Shown: positions 45,198 to 54,018 of the stretch, one piece after another | Layout: each line of letters begins with the position of its first letter | How positions within the stretch are numbered: position 1 is the first letter of the stretch | DNA from: Motiliproteus sp036961355 | GTDB lineage: Bacteria > Pseudomonadota > Gammaproteobacteria > Pseudomonadales > Balneatricaceae | Assembly: GCA_036961355.1 (NCBI GenBank) | Contig: JBALVL010000019.1 | Span: 20,478-84,477, forward strand | Direction of reading: 5' to 3' | Length of the DNA: 64,000 bases | Notes under the pieces: generated by a model | Database searches by the model: none | What the model saw: only the letters and a program-made list of their open reading frames with translations | Told to the model about the DNA's origin: nothing | Translations under genes and position numbers: made by a program

Positions 45198-45896
45198 TCA
45201 GGCGGCAGATGTCCGACGACGATAAGCGATACCAGCCAGCCCCATTAACAGCAAGGCGATTGATGCAGGCTCAGGAACCGGCAGCGGGTCATAGGTGTTA
45301 TAAGCACGAAAGACAACGTCGTTGTAATCTTGATCGCCGCCGCCCCAAATGTCTTCAAAGCCAATGTCGGTGTACATCAGCCCCAGCGCTTCGTCCCAAT
45401 AAGTAGAAGCAAAAACGTGAGCTATGCCGTCCGGATTACCCTCAGCAGCACCAGTTTGATAAATATTCGCCTGGTCTTGTTGGGTGACATTACGTGACAA
45501 CGCCAACAATGAAAAATCGATCACCTCATCGGCCTGCCACACGCCGAGATTGAGAATATTGCCAGGGTTAGCTTGGTAATGTTGCACACAAGAGTTGTCT
45601 CTCGGGGAGCAGCCGGTGCCCTTAACATAGGTACCATCGACGCTGTTCTGCCACCAACTTCGGTTGGAAAACAACACCGAATTACCCAGCATCAAGCTAT
45701 TGGTATAGCCCGCCGAACTGCCCAGATATTCGATCCAGACATCACCGGTCGAATGCGTTTTGATCAGTCCGCCGAGGGTTTGATCGATCAAGACCGGTGT
45801 AGAAAACGCCGGCATCGACAGCAAAACACTGAACACAATGGCAAGGTATTTGAAAAGGGATCCGGCTTTCGCTGCCCGCCCGTAAGTGAATTCCAT
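45198..45896 (-). CDS. PEP-CTERM sorting-domain protein
   Basis: A 232-residue secreted protein. It has an N-terminal signal (YLAIVFSVLLSMPAFS) and a C-terminal VPEPASIALLLMGLAGIAYRRR tripartite tail (PEP motif, hydrophobic segment, Arg cluster). The tail is the recognition signal for exosortase/EpsH processing. The body is rich in Asn, Asp and Gly with a DIGFEDIWGGGDQDYNDVVF segment, typical of surface or matrix proteins. The genome should therefore encode an exosortase and an exopolysaccharide locus, not seen here. Confidence 0.85.
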   Translation of the reverse strand: MEFTYGRAAKAGSLFKYLAIVFSVLLSMPAFSTPVLIDQTLGGLIKTHSTGDVWIEYLGSSAGYTNSLMLGNSVLFSNRSWWQNSVDGTYVKGTGCSPRDNSCVQHYQANPGNILNLGVWQADEVIDFSLLALSRNVTQQDQANIYQTGAAEGNPDGIAHVFASTYWDEALGLMYTDIGFEDIWGGGDQDYNDVVFRAYNTYDPLPVPEPASIALLLMGLAGIAYRRRTSAA

Positions 45897-46235
45897 ATCG
45901 TACCCCTTAAAAGCAAAAACAATCATGCAATAAAGCTAAAGTAGGCGTTGCATCTATGCAGGCCCGGCTAACAAACTGATATGCGATAATCATACCATAA
46001 ACGAACTAACCATTTAAAACAGTTACTTAAAGAACCCCCCGGAAACAATTAATTGATAGGATGTAAAATAAACATACGTTTAAAACTGGCGATTTATTCT
46101 CGCAAAACAACATCTTGCACCGTACTAAAACTGCCGCTTTTTTCGCCAAATAATAGCGCTCCCAGTAACCAGTAACCAGTAAATAGCTCATGCTCCAGCC
46201 GAACGACGGAGTGTTACTACTTTAGTCCCGCTTCA
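45897..46235. other. Spacer, AT-rich
   Basis: About 340 bases with no gene. It contains three consecutive CCAGTAA copies (46162-46182). Confidence 0.5.
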
Positions 46236-46859
46236 CTAATAGATCTCGAGCCGCGGTAGCCAGCGCTTTTCCAAGTCTGCTTCCTCGCGGTCAAATTCGC
46301 CGACCGGCGGTACCGTCAGATCATCTGCCGGTGAGGCCAGAATGTTCAGATCGATCGCCTGAGCCTCACCAACCAACCGACCTTCCTCGACACTCAGCCG
46401 ATAGTAGATGCCGTTCCAGAAGTTGGCACCAAACTCATTGTGACGCTTAAACAGAAACAGCAGGTCATGCTCAAGCCAACGCAGGTCATCACGGCTGACG
46501 GTATGCGGGTTAGGATAAGGGAATGGGATATGACACCAGAGTTCCGCCCCTTCAAGACACTTCATCTCTTTCATCGAAAGAAAGTGGTCGGTAAATTGAT
46601 GATGATCCAGGGTCAGTTGGTAGCCGTATCCGTTACCCTCTGGACTGAATACCACGCGGCCTATGACAAACCGGTTGCCCTGCTTATCGACCAGATCGAT
46701 CGTACGGCTACCACTAATAACGTCTGTGCTCGTCGCTAACTGAGTGGCTGAAGGGGCATACTGTTCAGATTGTTGCTGGGCCTGAACCAAAATTGACGTT
46801 AGCGTCAGCAACGATAAAAACACCGTTTTAAACAGGATGGCGCTGTTATTTTTATACAT
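46236..46859 (-). CDS. Secreted hypothetical protein
   Basis: A 207-residue exported protein. A signal peptide (FLSLLTLTSILVQAQ) is followed by a mixed alpha/beta body with no family I recognise. Notable segments are RFVIGRVVFSPEGNGYGYQLTLDHHQFTDHFLSMKEMKCL and ELWCHIPFPYPNPHTVSRDDLRWLEHDLLF. GGAGAG precedes the ATG. It lies just downstream of the quinoprotein dehydrogenase gene on the same strand, beyond a terminator. Confidence 0.7.
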   Translation of the reverse strand: MYKNNSAILFKTVFLSLLTLTSILVQAQQQSEQYAPSATQLATSTDVISGSRTIDLVDKQGNRFVIGRVVFSPEGNGYGYQLTLDHHQFTDHFLSMKEMKCLEGAELWCHIPFPYPNPHTVSRDDLRWLEHDLLFLFKRHNEFGANFWNGIYYRLSVEEGRLVGEAQAIDLNILASPADDLTVPPVGEFDREEADLEKRWLPRLEIY

Positions 46860-46940
46860 ACTTTCTCTCCTGCTGAGCCGACAAAACTAAGCAACCACTG
46901 CTCATAAAGACAGGCAACAGACTGGATAAAATAAACAAAA

Positions 46941-46972
46941 AAGGCGGTGTTATCTTTCGATAACACCGCCTT
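46941..46972 (-). terminator. Terminator of the PQQ alcohol dehydrogenase gene
   Basis: AAGGCGGTGTTATC-TTTC-GATAACACCGCCTT, with an A-run giving a T-run on the minus strand. Confidence 0.9.
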
Positions 46973-46997
46973 GGGCTAGCCGCTTAACCGTATCGGT

Positions 46998-48776
46998 TTA
47001 GCGTGCCGCCATCTCATCCTTCTTGGGAAGTTTGAAAGTCCAGACGGTGCCACCTTGGTTCAAGTGCTTAATCCGCTTAGCCACTTCGCCACCCCACAGA
47101 GGTACCGCACCACCCCAGCCTGAAACGATCGCGATATATTGCTCGCCATCCTGCTCCCAGGTGATTGGTGAACCCACAATGCCCGAGCCGGTGTTGAAGC
47201 GATACTTCATCTCACCACTCTTGGCATCGAACGCCATCAAATAACCTTCAGGGTTTCCGGTGAAGACCAAGCCACCGGCAGTCGCCAGAACACCACCCCA
47301 CAACGGCGCATTGTTCTCATAACGCCACACCTCTTTGCCGGTCTTAGGATCGATCGCCTTCAACACACCGATATACTCTTCGTTGATCGGCTTGATGGTG
47401 AAACCTGCACCCAGATAGGCGGCACCCTTCTTGTAAGCGGTCGGCTCGTTCCAGATATCCATCTCCCACTCATTGGAGGGCACATAGAAGTATCCGGTGT
47501 CCTGCGAGTAAGCCATCGGCATCCAGTTTTTACCACCCAAGAAGGCTGGTGCGGCAACGACAGAGGAGCCTTTCTTGCCGTCTGCAGCGGCGGTCGGATC
47601 GCCCGGACGGAAGGCGTCGTCGTAAACAGGACGACCGTTTTCATCAAGCCCTTTCGCCCAGCTAATCTTATCGACGAACGGGAAGCCCCGAATAAAATCG
47701 CCGTTGGTACGATCCAATACGTAGAAGAAACCGTTACGGTCAGCCGTTGCAGCGGCCTTTACGGTCTTACCACCCTCTTTGTAATCAAATGAGACCAGCT
47801 CATTAACACCGTCGTAATCCCAACCATCGTGTGGTGTAGTTTGGAAGTGCCAAACAATTTTTCCGGTCTCCGGGTCGATCGCCAAACGCGAGGAACTGTA
47901 GAGATTGTCGCCAGGGCGCAGGTGCGAATTCCAAGGCGCCGGGTTACCCGTACCGAAGAACATCAGGCCGGTATCGGGATCGTAAGTACCACCCAACCAA
48001 GTTGCAGCACCGCCAGATTTCCACAGATCGCCAGGCCAGGTCTTACCGGCTTCACCACCGGTGATTCCGTTCTCTTTACCGTTCAGGTAACCCATGTGAC
48101 CTTCAACGGTTGGACGGGTCCAAACCACTTTCCCGGTCATCGCATCGTAAGCTTCCACCTTACCCACGATGCCAAATTCACCACCGGAAACGCCGGTAAT
48201 GATCTTACCGTTGACAACAATAGGCGCGGCAGAGATCGAGTAGCCCGCTTTATAGTCAGCTACCTTCTTCTTCCATACGGTTTTACCGGTATCTTTGTTC
48301 AACGCCACCAGCTTGGCATCTAGGGTACCGAAGATCACCAGATCACCGAACAGCGCCACACCACGGTTGATTACATCACAGCAAGGCATGATGTTTTCAG
48401 GTAAACGGGCGTCGTACTGCCACAGCTCATCGCCGGACTTAATATCGATCGCAAAAACCCGTGAGTAAGAACCGGTAACAAACATCACCCCGTCCTTAAC
48501 CATCGGTTGAGACTCTTGACCGCGTTGCTTTTCGCCGCCGAAGGAGAAGCCCCATACAGGACGCAGATCCTGGACAGTATCGCCGTTAACTCTAGCCAGT
48601 GGGCTGAAACGCTGTCCACGCAAGCCCATGCCGTAACTAACAACGTCTTCAACCGTCGCCTGATCTTCAATGATGTCCTGATCGGTCACTTTGGCCTGGG
48701 TTAAGCCCGACAGTGACATAGCCGCTACCAGCGAGGTCAACGCCAGTCCCTTGAGGCCGTAACTTTGATATTTCAT
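46998..48776 (-). CDS. PQQ-dependent alcohol dehydrogenase, lanthanide-type
   Basis: A 592-residue periplasmic quinoprotein with signal peptide (cleavage near TQA-KV). Eight-bladed propeller of methanol/ethanol dehydrogenase type. The vicinal disulfide Cys132-Cys133 (MPCCDV), metal ligands Glu200 (GVSGGEFG) and Asn278 (GTGNPAPWN), and catalytic Asp320 are visible. Residue 322, two after the catalytic Asp, is Asp (PHDGWDYDGVNE). In XoxF, ExaF and PedH this extra Asp coordinates a lanthanide, whereas calcium enzymes have a different residue. No C-terminal cytochrome, so electrons go to a separate cytochrome, probably PedF encoded at 55699. ATG 48776 has GGAG seven bases upstream. Confidence 0.9.
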   Translation of the reverse strand: MKYQSYGLKGLALTSLVAAMSLSGLTQAKVTDQDIIEDQATVEDVVSYGMGLRGQRFSPLARVNGDTVQDLRPVWGFSFGGEKQRGQESQPMVKDGVMFVTGSYSRVFAIDIKSGDELWQYDARLPENIMPCCDVINRGVALFGDLVIFGTLDAKLVALNKDTGKTVWKKKVADYKAGYSISAAPIVVNGKIITGVSGGEFGIVGKVEAYDAMTGKVVWTRPTVEGHMGYLNGKENGITGGEAGKTWPGDLWKSGGAATWLGGTYDPDTGLMFFGTGNPAPWNSHLRPGDNLYSSSRLAIDPETGKIVWHFQTTPHDGWDYDGVNELVSFDYKEGGKTVKAAATADRNGFFYVLDRTNGDFIRGFPFVDKISWAKGLDENGRPVYDDAFRPGDPTAAADGKKGSSVVAAPAFLGGKNWMPMAYSQDTGYFYVPSNEWEMDIWNEPTAYKKGAAYLGAGFTIKPINEEYIGVLKAIDPKTGKEVWRYENNAPLWGGVLATAGGLVFTGNPEGYLMAFDAKSGEMKYRFNTGSGIVGSPITWEQDGEQYIAIVSGWGGAVPLWGGEVAKRIKHLNQGGTVWTFKLPKKDEMAAR

Positions 48777-49290
48777 CGCTTTCTCCATAGAGGATGTTCT
48801 TATTCGAATAAGATGATCACCCTGACCCGGCTTCACTCGCACGGGTCTGATGATGAGTAACATTGTTGTTTTTGGCCTCAAAACCAACAATCCAACTTGG
48901 GGGGCGGTTTTCTACTTACTTGGTAGTAATACCCGTATTAAAAGTCGTAGAAAATCGAGAAACACCATCATAAATCGTAGTTAAAATCATTAAATGTCCA
49001 ACGCTCAACCACCGCCGGCGATGGCTTTTTTCCCCGATGGATATAGATTCAGCTTATTGTGAATTACGATGGATTCATTGCCGAATGGGCTCGACGTACT
49101 TTTCCCTACAAGAGCAACTCACTACGCTCCTTCAAACTGCCGTCTTCGCTGGCCTATCCACCAACAGCAATACTCCTCTGTGCAGAAAGAGTATTCGTGA
49201 ATTAATCTTGAATGTTTTGTGTATCGAGCAAGGACCTACCAATAAAAGATCACCTGCAGGCAAACGCCTACAGCAGCCGTTTTACCAGAT

Positions 49291-49313
49291 CGCAGGAGCC
49301 AGCTTGCTGGCGC
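49291..49313. repeat. REP-like element
   Basis: CGCAGGAGCCAGCTTGCTGG followed by CGC has the same GGAGCnnGCTTnnnGGCG layout as the REP between ureC and ureE. Confidence 0.5.
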
Positions 49314-49387
49314 TCTGGTGAGCAAAACGGCAAACAGCCTACCCCTTCGACGCAGGCAAGAATTGCTTTTTGCTGTTTGCTGTTTGC

Positions 49388-49436
49388 TGTTGGGTGTTGG
49401 GTGTTGGGTGTTGGGTGTTGGGTGTTGGGTGTTGGG
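49388..49436. repeat. (TGTTGGG)7 heptamer array
   Basis: Seven perfect copies of TGTTGGG, preceded by about three TTTGCTG copies of the same 7-base period. Seven GGG tracts spaced by four bases satisfy the G-quadruplex pattern. Confidence 0.95.
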
Positions 49437-49456
49437 TTAGAGTGGAAGACGTCTGA

Positions 49457-49609
49457 AGTGGCGTAGCAACCAAGTTTCTTCAGCGACCCTCTGTAGGTAA
49501 CAAGCGCTGTGCGCCGACACAGCCGACAAGTCGTGAGGAATTATTACGCACATATGTGAGAGATCTGGACGGCAATAAATTGCAGGCGGTCTACGATGCA
49601 GATGAATGA
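49457..49609 (+). pseudogene. 3' remnant of a VOC/glyoxalase-family gene
   Basis: An open frame of 50 codons ends REELLRTYVRDLDGNKLQAVYDADE then TGA. The RDLDGNKLQAVY segment is the usual C-terminal strand of VOC-superfamily proteins. No start or first module remains, so this is a decayed 3' end. Confidence 0.45.
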
Positions 49610-49897
49610 CAAGGCGTTCACCTTCAGCCCTGCTTTGCAGATATTGGACTGCCGCTGCTGCGCAGCGCCCGCCCGTTAATGCTGCGCTATGTTCCATAAC
49701 GCCATGATGATGACTTTTGTGAACCACTAAGGGGGGGAATAGAGCGAAGTAGGTTTAGCTAAACTTCTTTACGAAAAATTGCAGCTATCCATCCCCAGCA
49801 GCACCTATTCTCACCCATTGAACCACCAAAGTTAAAACAACACTTGTTAGTTTACCCGTACCTGATAGCCATATTATTGCCGCCGATTCATAGAAAC

Positions 49898-51238
49898 TTA
49901 ACTGCGAGTCGCCTCTTCAATTCGCATACTCAAGCGCGCAATCTGCGGCCAGTCATGCTGAACGATATCCTGAGCATGGGCCAAATGATTACGCAATGAC
50001 TCTAGTTCCTTGATCGAGCGCTTAGCCGTTCCCTTTGATTCGAACCCCAAACGGGCCAGACCTTCAGGCGCACTAATCAACACCTGCGCTTTGTCTGACA
50101 ACTGTAGGCAATCCATTAAGTCGCAATACCGGTTTCGACGCTGACGCTCGGCCTGAATATCCAAGGCTTTTTGCAAACGGCCAGAGCTCATTTTTTGTTG
50201 CCAGCTATCGTCGGGGAAAATATTGTGCAGCATCTTCACCAGCCCCATTTCCACCATGGTCACAATGCCAAACAGCCACATCCTCACCATCGGCTTATTG
50301 ATATCATCACGACTGATAACCCCCCCTACATTTCCCAGCAGCGTGACAAAACAGTAGTCATGCCTGGTTAATACGTGAATCACATCGGTAAAGGAGGCGG
50401 TTGAGTTCACCACCTGATCAACAGTAAAAGGCCTGAAGCAACCAACTAAAGAATCCGCAGTGATATCCGCCGCACCAACATAACCCTGCACAAGGCCGCC
50501 AATACGTACACTGGCCACCGAACTGCAATGCTGGCTGAGATCCGCCGCCGCCTGCTCCCCAGAAGTATTGGCATCAAATGACAACAAACCTTCTGCAATA
50601 TCCTTGGCGGTAAAAATATCCATAAACAGACGTTTGAAATTTTTATCATTAAACTTCTGAAAACCAACTTTTTCTGGTTTCCATGGCTCTTGTGTTGCTT
50701 GAGGCAGGTCACTAAGACCCACCTTAACGCTACATTTGGCATGCAAGCGCTCAGCTTCTTTGAGTAATTCCGAGTGCCCCTCCCTCAACACTTGCAGCAA
50801 GGCGTCCATCTCAACGAGGTAAACCTGAGCAAAGCGCTCATCATGATCTGTTATATCACTACAGTTATCGATCAGGTCGGCCAGCTTAACAGTTTTTGCT
50901 CGCGCCGAGCCCTTGGCACTATGCTCAAGATCCAGCCGCTTACGCAGCACACGGTTGCCATCGCTAGCCTTGCTGATATCCGTGAGCGTTTCTACCAACT
51001 CGGCAACACCTGTGCCGAACTGATTTTCAATATCCCCCAGCGTCGCCGGAGTATCTTCAACCGTATCATGCAACCAGGCCGCCGCAATCATTTCAGGGTC
51101 ATCGGTAACGCTGGCTACCAACTTTGCCACCGCCTCCAGGTGAACCTGATAAGGCTGTTGACTGTATTTACGCTGATGGCCAATACGCTGGTGAGCAGAG
51201 ATGGCAAATTCACGAGCGCGCTCAACAAGATCATTCAT
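49898..51238 (-). CDS. HD (SpoT-like hydrolase) - CBS pair - HEPN-like protein
   Basis: A 446-residue protein. Residues 1-165 are a RelA/SpoT-type HD domain with His33, His57-Asp58 (AAWLHDTVEDT), Glu61-Asp62, Asp121 and Asn125 (KLADLIDN), matching the alarmone-hydrolase metal and catalytic positions and spacing. Residues about 205-330 read as two CBS-like modules (KDIAEGLLSFDANTS; FTVDQVVNSTASFTDVIHVLTRHDYCFVTLLGNVGGVISRDDI). The C-terminal 110 residues are helical and end with LRNHLAHAQ, an R-X4-H motif (Arg416, His421) as in HEPN nucleases. No synthetase domain. Likely a nucleotide-sensing hydrolase with an RNase-like output; function is inferred. It lies alone among accessory genes. Confidence 0.7.
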   Translation of the reverse strand: MNDLVERAREFAISAHQRIGHQRKYSQQPYQVHLEAVAKLVASVTDDPEMIAAAWLHDTVEDTPATLGDIENQFGTGVAELVETLTDISKASDGNRVLRKRLDLEHSAKGSARAKTVKLADLIDNCSDITDHDERFAQVYLVEMDALLQVLREGHSELLKEAERLHAKCSVKVGLSDLPQATQEPWKPEKVGFQKFNDKNFKRLFMDIFTAKDIAEGLLSFDANTSGEQAAADLSQHCSSVASVRIGGLVQGYVGAADITADSLVGCFRPFTVDQVVNSTASFTDVIHVLTRHDYCFVTLLGNVGGVISRDDINKPMVRMWLFGIVTMVEMGLVKMLHNIFPDDSWQQKMSSGRLQKALDIQAERQRRNRYCDLMDCLQLSDKAQVLISAPEGLARLGFESKGTAKRSIKELESLRNHLAHAQDIVQHDWPQIARLSMRIEEATRS

Positions 51239-51934
51239 AAGCTTTCAACTTTTTATCCTTATTAATTGCGTGCTTTTTAACAACTTTCTCGCAATATCTG
51301 ATCCTATTAAAACACGGACAACCAGTGGGATGTAATTGACTTTTTTGGCCTCAAGCAGCCATAGCAGGCACTCAACGTTCAGCCCCTCTTCACGTGGCTT
51401 GGAGTTCCACAGTTTTGTAGACCCGACCCGTTAGGCGGCGTTATACGTACTGAATTTGCAATGTAACGAACCATGATCCCTAGTGAGGAATATTTTAGAA
51501 ACAAAGATACGATAAAGAGTTTTGCATAGTACGCGGTCAGGCATCGCATAGTCGGATACGGACTCAAGCGATCAACTAGCTCACGCTAAAACTGAAGCAA
51601 TAAAGGTGCGATAAGAACTATCGGCAACGAAGTTAATTAGCTATAAACCTGTGACTCTGACTTCGCTGATTTTGACCTAGTTATTGAAGCTGTGTTGTTT
51701 ATGAGGTTAAACAGGCTGCGGGGCTAAGGATTTAGCCTCATCGGCAGGGATATTTGATAAAAGAGAAAGATACCCCTCCCCCTTTGATCGCAATTTTTAG
51801 TCATTTGGAACAAAAAACAAGGGGCTGTCGGCGACGGGTGATCCGATCGGCCGTGTTAGACGTATAACCCTATTGTGCCAAGTTGCCATAGTCGCTTGGG
51901 GCACAGATCCAGGTAAATTATATGAGAGTTATGT
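51239..51934. other. Gene-poor spacer
   Basis: About 700 bases, AT-rich. Short frames lack family similarity. ACTCAAC (51370) and GTTAGGC (51430) fit integron core-site consensus but the inner arms do not pair, so no attC is called. Confidence 0.45.
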
Positions 51935-52928
51935 ATGTCGTATAGAAAACTCAGCCTTGTTCTAGCCTGCCTATGCAGTACACAGATCCAAGCGCAGCAA
52001 CAACGCCCCAGTGAACCGGGATTTTCAGGGGATCTACTGCTAGGCGCGGTATACCTAAACAGCCAGTCATTGATGAGCGCTGGCGACTCTAACCAGTCAG
52101 TGAGCACCTTTGAGGACACCCCTGAAACCGATCAGCGCCTGATGCCCGGCGTGTTAGGCAACATTTTCTACACCTTCGACTCCTTACCCGATCAAGTTTA
52201 TCTGGGAGTGAGCCGCAGCAGAGCCGTTGAAGGGCGATTCAGCCCTGAACTGGGCTATCGACGTTTATTATCAGGCCGCTCGTCGTTTACGCTGGCGTAC
52301 GTTCCCAACCTCATCAAACAAGACAGCTATGCCGACCCCTTCGTATTAAATCAGGCACGCGAAGAAACCAAACAATCACTGTCCGTAGTGCGCGCTAAGT
52401 GGGAATCAATTGCCAACTCTGGCGTTGGGGTGGAGCTTGCCTACGGAGATCTGGCCATAGACAGTGAGCAAAGCGGTGATTATCTAAATTTGACCAAGCC
52501 TGAGAAAGACCTGCTCAAACGCGATGCCCGCTACAGTTACGCCAATGTGGATATGCGTTTTCCTATCGCCAAAGGCGATCTTTTTATCTCCCAGTATTTA
52601 TGCTTTTGATCGCGATGCACAAGGTGATGCCTACTCCCATCAGGCTACCGGTGTTGAATTGGGCCTCTTTACCCTTACCGGTCGCCACCGTGTCAGCGCT
52701 AATGTTGGCTTCGCCCAGCATCGCTACCGTGCAGATAACCCCGTATTCGACCAGCGCCGTAAAGATGAACAAATCAGCGCCTTCGTCGGATATTTTCTTC
52801 AGCAACCCTTTGGTTGGGAAGATACTACCTACACCGTTATCACCAACTATCGCGACCGCAACAGCAATATCGACTTCTACCAATCCCAAGGTTTAAGCCT
52901 AGCCACAGGATTCAACTGGACGTTTTAA
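51935..52928 (+). pseudogene. DUF2860-like outer-membrane protein, frameshifted
   Basis: The 5' frame encodes a signal peptide (LSLVLACLCSTQIQAQ) and EPGFSGDLLLGAVYLNSQS, resembling DUF2860-type proteins. It stops at 52607. The continuation (IYAFDRDAQGDAYSHQATGVELGLF to GLSLATGFNWTF, C-terminal Phe) is in another frame ending at 52928. Removing one T from the T5 run at 52581-52585 or adding two C near 52591 restores one frame of about 330 residues. It may be a true pseudogene, a phase-variable tract or a sequencing error. Confidence 0.7.
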
Positions 52929-52997
52929 CTAAATCCTCGGTGCGGTGAGCAAGAAACGCGGCCCGTTTAACTTAGTGTCAGGCATCAGGAGGTTCGT

Positions 52998-53513
52998 TTG
53001 AAAAAACACCTACTCGTCATCAGCGTGCTGCTTCTAAGCGGTTGTTTAGGCATGCCAGAGTCTGTAAGACCCGTATCGGGCTTTGAACTGAACAATTACT
53101 TAGGAAAATGGTATGAAATTGCTCGGCTAGACCATTCTTTTGAAAGGGGGTTGAGTCAGGTAACCGCCGAGTACCGTTTAAAAAGTGATGGCGGTGTTTC
53201 CGTGCTTAACCGTGGTTTTTCTGTAGAAGACAATGAATGGCAAGAAGCGGAAGGCAAGGCTTACTTTGTCGAGTCAGACACCGAAGGTTATCTAAAAGTG
53301 TCGTTCTTCGGACCCTTTTATGGTTCTTATGTGATTTTTGAGCTGGACCGTGAAAACTATCAATATGCGTTTATTTCTGGGCCAAACTCAGATTACCTCT
53401 GGCTGTTATCAAGAACAGCGACAGTTGAACCGGAGGTTATCGAAAAATTTGTCGCCATGTCTGAAGAGCGTGGATTTAAAACAGAAAACGTAATCTATGT
53501 GCAACAGAAGTAA
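52998..53513 (+). CDS. blc: Lipocalin family lipoprotein (Blc-like)
   Basis: A 171-residue lipoprotein: signal with lipobox LLLSGC (Cys near residue 16), then the lipocalin motif LGKWYEIARLDHSFERGLSQVTAEY and later YAFISGPNSDYLWLLSRT. Blc-type lipocalins sit in the outer membrane and bind fatty acids or lysophospholipids. TTG start at 52998 with AGGAGG five bases before it. Confidence 0.88.
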   Translation: MKKHLLVISVLLLSGCLGMPESVRPVSGFELNNYLGKWYEIARLDHSFERGLSQVTAEYRLKSDGGVSVLNRGFSVEDNEWQEAEGKAYFVESDTEGYLKVSFFGPFYGSYVIFELDRENYQYAFISGPNSDYLWLLSRTATVEPEVIEKFVAMSEERGFKTENVIYVQQK

Positions 53514-53604
53514 CATCTAGTTTGTTAAAGTGAACAGATAGCGCGTCATTTACAACGTAAAATCAGCTAGCGCCCGGGATATTTCAAAACTCATAGGGTA
53601 AAAA

Positions 53605-53901
53605 ATGATCAGACATATTTTGTTAATTACGTTTAAATCCACTGCCAAAGAAAGTGAAATCAACGCACTAAAGGCTAGCTTCGAGTCAATGCCGTTAAAA
53701 ATTGAGGGTGTGCATTCCGTTGAATGGGGGCTCAATGATAGCCAGGAGGGGAAAAATAAGAATTACACTCACGCGGTGTTGATGAACTTCGTCGATGCTG
53801 CTGGCAGGGATAATTATCTGCCACACCCGGAGCACGACGAGTTAAAGAAACTGTTTGGACCGATACTTGAAGACCTCATTGTGTTCGATTACACCCTGTG
53901 A
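53605..53901 (+). CDS. Dabb family (stress-responsive alpha/beta barrel) protein
   Basis: A 98-residue ferredoxin-like Dabb domain: MIRHILLITFKSTAKESEINALKASFESMP and HAVLMNFVDAAGRDNYLPHPEHDELKKLF. Usually a dimeric cytosolic protein of uncertain role. It follows the lipocalin by about 90 bases. Confidence 0.85.
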   Translation: MIRHILLITFKSTAKESEINALKASFESMPLKIEGVHSVEWGLNDSQEGKNKNYTHAVLMNFVDAAGRDNYLPHPEHDELKKLFGPILEDLIVFDYTL

Positions 53902-53941
53902 TCGAGTTACGCTTAGGCACGCTCGGTAACAAATCCAGCCC

Positions 53942-53982
53942 CTGATCTTAACGCCCTGATCATGAGGTCCTGATCATCAAGT
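53942..53982. repeat. CCTGATCATnA short repeats
   Basis: Three imperfect copies of CCTGATCWT in the spacer before the GNAT gene. Confidence 0.45.
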
Positions 53983-54018
53983 TATTGCCACATTCAGCCA
54001 GCCACCAAGGTTAATCCT

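Larger units (their letters stand above)
48777..49897. other. Gene-poor region with remnants and repeats
   Basis: About 1.1 kb without an intact gene. It holds a REP-like element (49291-49313), a G-rich heptamer array (49388-49436) and the 3' remnant of a VOC gene (49457-49609). Frames of 60-96 codons here overlap the repeats and look spurious. Confidence 0.6.

Noticed and set aside
49037..49321. 94-codon plus-strand frame upstream of the heptamer array
   Set aside because: It runs through the REP-like element and has no domain-like composition.
49437..49727. 96-codon minus-strand frame
   Set aside because: It is antisense to the VOC remnant, whose translation is more convincing.
51370..51436. 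Possible attC site (ACTCAAC to GTTAGGC, 67 bp)
   Set aside because: Ends fit the core consensus, but the inner boxes do not pair and no cassette gene abuts it.
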